A model generated the notes under the pieces. It had not been told where the DNA came from, made no database searches, and saw nothing but the letters and a program-made list of their open reading frames with translations. A stretch of DNA of 59,785 nt from Bacillus sp. SA1-12. GTDB taxonomy: Bacteria > Bacillota > Bacilli > Bacillales > Bacillaceae. Below, piece by piece: positions 56,437 to 59,785 of this stretch; the first letter of the stretch is position 1; each line of letters starts with the position of its first letter. The DNA lies in assembly GCF_000981385.1 (NCBI RefSeq), contig NZ_LATZ01000022.1:1-59785 (forward strand). Direction: 5' to 3'. The translations under genes were made by a program, and so were the position numbers.

Positions 56437-57237
56437 TTATAAGAAAGTTCTTTTTACCTTCTCCCAATATGAATTATCTTTAAGCTTTACGGTTTTTATT
56501 GGGAGCTCGCTTAGTCCGAATTCGAGCTGTTTCACATTTTGGATGCTTAATGCTTCATTATCCATTCCAATTACCGGATAGTCATTGCCATCTTGTACAA
56601 TTTTTAATATTAATTTTCTTTTGTCACTTAAAATAAAGGATGAACCTAGTGTGCGGTATAGATTGTTATTTAAGGATGCCAGCTCACTAACCTGCAAACA
56701 TGGCAGCATTGGATCGACAACTGCTCCATTTACAGATTTATTATAGGCAGTACTGCCTGTTGGAGTTGCTATTAGCATGCCGTCCCCTCTAAATGTTTCA
56801 AAATGAAGATCATCTATGTATACATCTATAACAAACGTTTTAATAATACTTGATTTAACGGAACATTCATTCAGGCATTTAAATGTTGTCGTTTCATCTA
56901 CCTTTACTTCTAAGACCGGATAACGTCTTACTTCGATTGTAGATTCAGTTATTGCCTGGATCATTTTTTGTCTGTCATCAAGATGAAAATCACAATACAA
57001 GCTCAAAGTATCATCAATTCCAATTCCTACATACAGACAGTCTGAACGAAAGTTTGTTTTTCGAACAGCTTGTAAAAAGGCTCCGTCTCCGCCAATACTC
57101 ACAATAATATTTGCTTGTGCATGATCTTCGACAACACGAAATTCATGTTCCCTTGCAAAATTAATTAATGATTCAACTTTCTCTATTAGTTTATCTTCTT
57201 TTTTGTAGAAAAAATAAACATTACGACGATCTGACAC
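56437..57237 (-). CDS. nadK: NAD kinase (second, YtdI/PpnKB type)
   Basis: 266 residues. SIGGDGAFLQAVR is the GGDG NAD-kinase loop (catalytic Asp), and TPTGSTAYNKSVNGAVVDP is the second signature. It makes NADP from NAD. Bacilli carry two paralogues; this one lies by ytcJ and sppA as B. subtilis ytdI does. GTG start 57237 behind GAGGAGG. Divergent from sppA. Confidence 0.93.
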   Translation of the reverse strand: MSDRRNVYFFYKKEDKLIEKVESLINFAREHEFRVVEDHAQANIIVSIGGDGAFLQAVRKTNFRSDCLYVGIGIDDTLSLYCDFHLDDRQKMIQAITESTIEVRRYPVLEVKVDETTTFKCLNECSVKSSIIKTFVIDVYIDDLHFETFRGDGMLIATPTGSTAYNKSVNGAVVDPMLPCLQVSELASLNNNLYRTLGSSFILSDKRKLILKIVQDGNDYPVIGMDNEALSIQNVKQLEFGLSELPIKTVKLKDNSYWEKVKRTFL

Positions 57238-57393
57238 AACGATTCCTCCTCAATATAGGTAAAATCTCCACTTTTTTCCTTAGAAGTGTTACAATACTTT
57301 ATGTTGTTTAGTTTACCACTTTTACATAATTAAATGTTAAAAGCTATGTAAATCATATCATATCAGTTCATAATTAAGGAGGAGACAAACTCA

Positions 57394-58398
57394 ATGAATG
57401 GTAAACGCTGGGGAGCATTAGCGATAGCTGGTGTATTATTCGTCTTTTCGATTATTATCAGCTCAACAATGTTGTTTATAAACCAAAGTGAGATGTTTAA
57501 AGAAGCATTTGCAACAACCTCTGGCTTTTCGGAGGAAATAATTGAAGAAGGGTCTTCCTTTGATAAAATTCTTGTCTTAGATGTAAATGGTGTCATTCAA
57601 GATACCGGTGAAGATGTTTCCTCTTTTTTTAGCACAGCAGGCTATCATCATCAAACCTTTTTAGATATGGTGGAGGCTGCCGCTGAGGATGAAAGTGTAA
57701 AAGGTGTCATTCTTAGAGTTAATTCACCAGGCGGCGGAGTTGTTGAAAGTGCGGAAATTCATAAAAAGCTTATGGAGCTAAAAAAAGAAAGTAAAAAGCC
57801 GTTATACGTATCTATGGGAACACAAGCAGCATCAGGCGGCTATTACATATCAACTGCGGGAGATAAAATTTTTGCAGCACCAGATACTCTTACAGGTTCA
57901 CTGGGCGTCATCATGCAGTCCATTAATTATGGAGAATTAGCAGAAAAGTATGGAGTTAAATTTGAAACAATAAAGAGTGGTCCTTATAAGGATATTTTTT
58001 CGCCAACACGCGAGATGACCGAAGAGGAAAGAAAAATTCTTCAAACAATGGTGGACAATGCCTATAATGGCTTTGTTCAAGTAATCAAAGAGGGAAGGCC
58101 TTTATCAGAAGAGGATGTCCGTAAAGTGGCGGACGGGCGTATTTATGATGGAAGGCAAGCAAAGGAAAAGAAGCTGATTGATGAGCTTGGTTATTTTGAT
58201 GATGTGGTAGAAGCCATGAAAAAGGATCTTGATTTAGAGGATCCACAGGTGGTTGAATATGGAACAGCATTAGGTCTTGAATCATTCCTGTCAATGAGTG
58301 TGAGTAAGGTCTTTAATGAGGAGGCAGAATTATCTAACTTATTCCAGTTCCTGTCAAACTCAAACTCTCCAAGATTAATGTACCTATATTCTGAATAG
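57394..58398 (+). CDS. sppA: Signal peptide peptidase SppA (short, Bacillus type)
   Basis: 334 residues. An N-terminal membrane helix (WGALAIAGVLFVFSIIISST) anchors an extracytoplasmic S49 domain. The catalytic Ser is in QAASGGYYIS and the Lys in IKSGPYKDIFSP; RVNSPGGGVVESAEI is the substrate groove. It degrades cleaved signal peptides and takes part in lantibiotic resistance in B. subtilis. ATG 57394 behind AAGGAGGAG. Followed after 13 bases by yteJ. Confidence 0.95.
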   Translation: MNGKRWGALAIAGVLFVFSIIISSTMLFINQSEMFKEAFATTSGFSEEIIEEGSSFDKILVLDVNGVIQDTGEDVSSFFSTAGYHHQTFLDMVEAAAEDESVKGVILRVNSPGGGVVESAEIHKKLMELKKESKKPLYVSMGTQAASGGYYISTAGDKIFAAPDTLTGSLGVIMQSINYGELAEKYGVKFETIKSGPYKDIFSPTREMTEEERKILQTMVDNAYNGFVQVIKEGRPLSEEDVRKVADGRIYDGRQAKEKKLIDELGYFDDVVEAMKKDLDLEDPQVVEYGTALGLESFLSMSVSKVFNEEAELSNLFQFLSNSNSPRLMYLYSE

Positions 58399-58411
58399 GG
58401 AGGGATGGAAT

Positions 58412-58939
58412 GTGGACGCTACTTATGAAGGAGCAGAGAATACAGAGTTGCCTTATGAACCTGTCCATATAAAAACGATAAGTGATTATAATTACTTACA
58501 AGCGGGATTTTGGATCCGCTTTTGGGCTTATGTAATCGACCTGCTTGTAATTGGGAGCATAAATCGTATTATAATTTATCCTGTATTTCAGTTACTTGGA
58601 TTAGATAACAATTCTTCATTTATGTTTTCTCCTGTTTCGATTGCAACTGCGGTTATATTTTTTGCCTATTTTGTTTTAATGACAAAGTATCTTCAGCAAA
58701 CATTAGGGAAAATGGTTTTTGGAATCAAAGTCATTTCCACTAAAGAGGGAAGCTTACATTGGGGGACAATAATATTTAGGGAATTAGTTGGCCGTTATAT
58801 ATCGAAGACAATTTGGATCGGCTATCTCATTGTTGCGTTTACCCCTAAAAAACAAGGACTGCACGATATTTTTGCTGATACACAAGTAATCCATGAGAAG
58901 TTATTTATTAAAAAAAATGAAGAAAAGCCTGCTGAATAA
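58412..58939 (+). CDS. yteJ: RDD family membrane protein YteJ
   Basis: 175 residues, three predicted membrane helices. The RDD residues are visible in AGFWIRFWAYVIDLLVIGS (Arg, Asp) and the second block LGKMVFGIKVISTKEG. In B. subtilis YteJ partners with and inhibits SppA. GTG start at 58412 behind GGGAGGGATGG. Forms an operon with sppA. Confidence 0.9.
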   Translation: MDATYEGAENTELPYEPVHIKTISDYNYLQAGFWIRFWAYVIDLLVIGSINRIIIYPVFQLLGLDNNSSFMFSPVSIATAVIFFAYFVLMTKYLQQTLGKMVFGIKVISTKEGSLHWGTIIFRELVGRYISKTIWIGYLIVAFTPKKQGLHDIFADTQVIHEKLFIKKNEEKPAE

Positions 58940-58949
58940 TCAGCAGGCT
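58926..58949 (+). repeat. Small hairpin over the yteJ stop
   Basis: AGCCTGCTGA and TCAGCAGGCT form a perfect 10-bp inverted repeat that contains the stop codon. Confidence 0.7.
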
Positions 58950-58951
58950 TC

Positions 58952-59000
58952 AGCTTGTAGACAAAGTCTGATTTTCAGGCAGGTCTACAAGCTTTTTTTG
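58952..59000 (+). terminator. Terminator after sppA-yteJ
   Basis: AGCTTGTAGAC (58952-58962) pairs perfectly with GTCTACAAGCT (58983-58993), then T7. Confidence 0.92.
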
Positions 59001-59785
59001 TCGAATAAAGTAGTAAAGTTGGTTTGAGGGGTGCAAATATATGTTATCGAAACAATCAATGGAAGGTCGTTATCAAATATCGATGATTGCACTTGATGAA
59101 GTAGTTCCTGCTAATCATCTTGTTCGAAAGCTTGAAGCCGCTATTGATTTTAGTTTTATTTATGACTAAGTTGAAGATTTGTATTGTTTGGATAATGGTC
59201 GTCCAAGTATCGATCCAGTTGTGTTAATAAAGATGGTCTTTATTCAATATGTATTCGGAATTAAATCAATGAGAAAAACAAAAATGAAGCGATAGAAAAA
59301 GGGTTTGTTGATCCTTCTGTTGTTTTTATAGACTCTACACATGTTAAAGCAAATGCAAACAAGAGGAAGTTTATAAAAGAAGCTGTCAAAGCAGAAACAA
59401 AAAGCTATCAAACTCAACTAGAAGAAGAGATAAACGAAGATCGAATTGTACATGGAAAAAAGCCTTTAACCCCTCAAACAAAGGCGGAGACAAAAGAAAT
59501 TAAAGTAAGCACAACAGATCCTGAAAGTGGCTATTATGTTAAGAATGAACGAGAGAAACAATTTGCCTATTCCTTTCACACAGTTTGTGACAATAAGGGA
59601 TTTATACTTGCCAATCAAGTGACAGGTGGAAATGTACACGATAGTCAGGTAATAAATTCTCTTGTAGATGAATTGATTGAAAAAGTAGGTAAGCCTAATG
59701 CTCTTGCTGGAGACGCAGGATATAAAACTCCACCCGTTGCGAAATATTTAATGGACAAAGAAATTAGACCTGTTATGCCTTACAC
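59001..59785 (+). mobile_element. IS1182-like insertion sequence, left part
   Basis: The transposase remnant defines it. Terminal inverted repeats could not be located: the left end should lie between the yteJ terminator and 59041, the right end is beyond the window. Confidence 0.65.
59041..59785 (+). pseudogene. Decayed IS1182-like transposase (runs off the window)
   Basis: ATG 59041 starts MLSKQSMEGRYQISMIALDE, typical of IS1182-group transposases. A nonsense change (TAA at 59167, likely from TTA) breaks it after FSFIYD. Sense continues as VEDLYCLDNGRPSIDPVVL to about 59280. There the frame shifts and the text jumps from GIKSMRK to [20 protein letters not shown], so a segment of perhaps 40-60 codons is missing. 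The DDE domain ([37 protein letters not shown]) is open to the window end. Two lesions mean it cannot make active transposase. Confidence 0.85.

Overview
The window is chromosomal DNA from a low-GC, endospore-forming Bacillaceae species. The evidence is an alpha/beta-type SASP gene behind a sigma-G-like promoter, a SftA-type translocase, AcuA/AcuC/AcsA, CcpA, RefZ, EzrA and a tyrosyl T-box. Gene order follows the B. subtilis ytkP-ytlP-amyX-ytmP-trmB-ytnP-ytoP-ytpPQ-sftA-murC-ytxGHJ-aroA-ccpA-acu/acsA-tyrS-rpsD-refZ-hisJ-ezrA-thiI-sspA-ytcIJ-nadK-sppA-yteJ region. The species cannot be fixed from the sequence alone. Both window edges are mobile elements: a group II intron end on the left and a decayed IS1182-like transposase on the right.

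Layout. 1-481: end of a group II intron, touching the stop of a cysteine-synthase-like gene. 0.5-7.6 kb: cysteine-synthase-like gene, thpR coupled to lrgA-lrgB, then two decayed genes (ytlQ and a ytlR-like diacylglycerol-kinase gene), then intact amyX. 7.8-15.7 kb: ytmP, ytzH, trmB, ytnP, ytzB, ytoP, a DUF84 NTPase, a lipoprotein, ytpP and ytpQ. 15.7-16.2 kb: a degraded repeat-bearing stretch where ytpR would be expected. 16.2-21.7 kb: sftA with a very long acidic/Gln-rich linker, a small hypothetical gene, and murC behind a possible structured leader. 21.8-25.3 kb: an accessory island with an FHA-winged-helix regulator, a membrane-anchored GDPD-type enzyme and an ABC exporter. 25.5-31.2 kb: M29 aminopeptidase, the general-stress ytxGHJ operon with a sigma-B-like promoter, aroA (chorismate mutase-DAHP synthase) and ccpA. 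31.3-37.3 kb: a flavodehydrogenase-like/membrane fusion protein, acuC, an acuB remnant, acuA and divergent acsA. 37.4-43 kb: a class A PBP, T-box-tyrS and autoregulated rpsD. 43.4-58.9 kb: a GAF-GGDEF cyclase, fRMsr, refZ, hisJ, ezrA, a cysteine desulfurase, thiI, sspA, an acyl-CoA synthetase, an amidohydrolase, nadK, sppA and yteJ.

Functional links. AcuA and AcuC control acetylation of AcsA Lys549, visible in the SGK motif; the CBS-domain partner AcuB has been reduced to about 90 bp. The desulfurase and ThiI form a tRNA 4-thiouridine/thiamine sulfur-transfer pair. EzrA, RefZ, SftA, MurC and the PBP concern the cell envelope and division. CcpA, AroA, AcsA and TyrS are central metabolism and translation.

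Beyond the genes, the window carries at least three families of dispersed intergenic repeats (called A, B and C here). Several have long internal palindromes and sit at gene ends. No CRISPR array, tRNA, rRNA or recognisable prophage was seen. I found no convincing new defence or biosynthetic system. The best candidates for new biology are the dehydrogenase-membrane fusion, the FHA-regulator island, the repeat families, the SftA linker and the murC leader.
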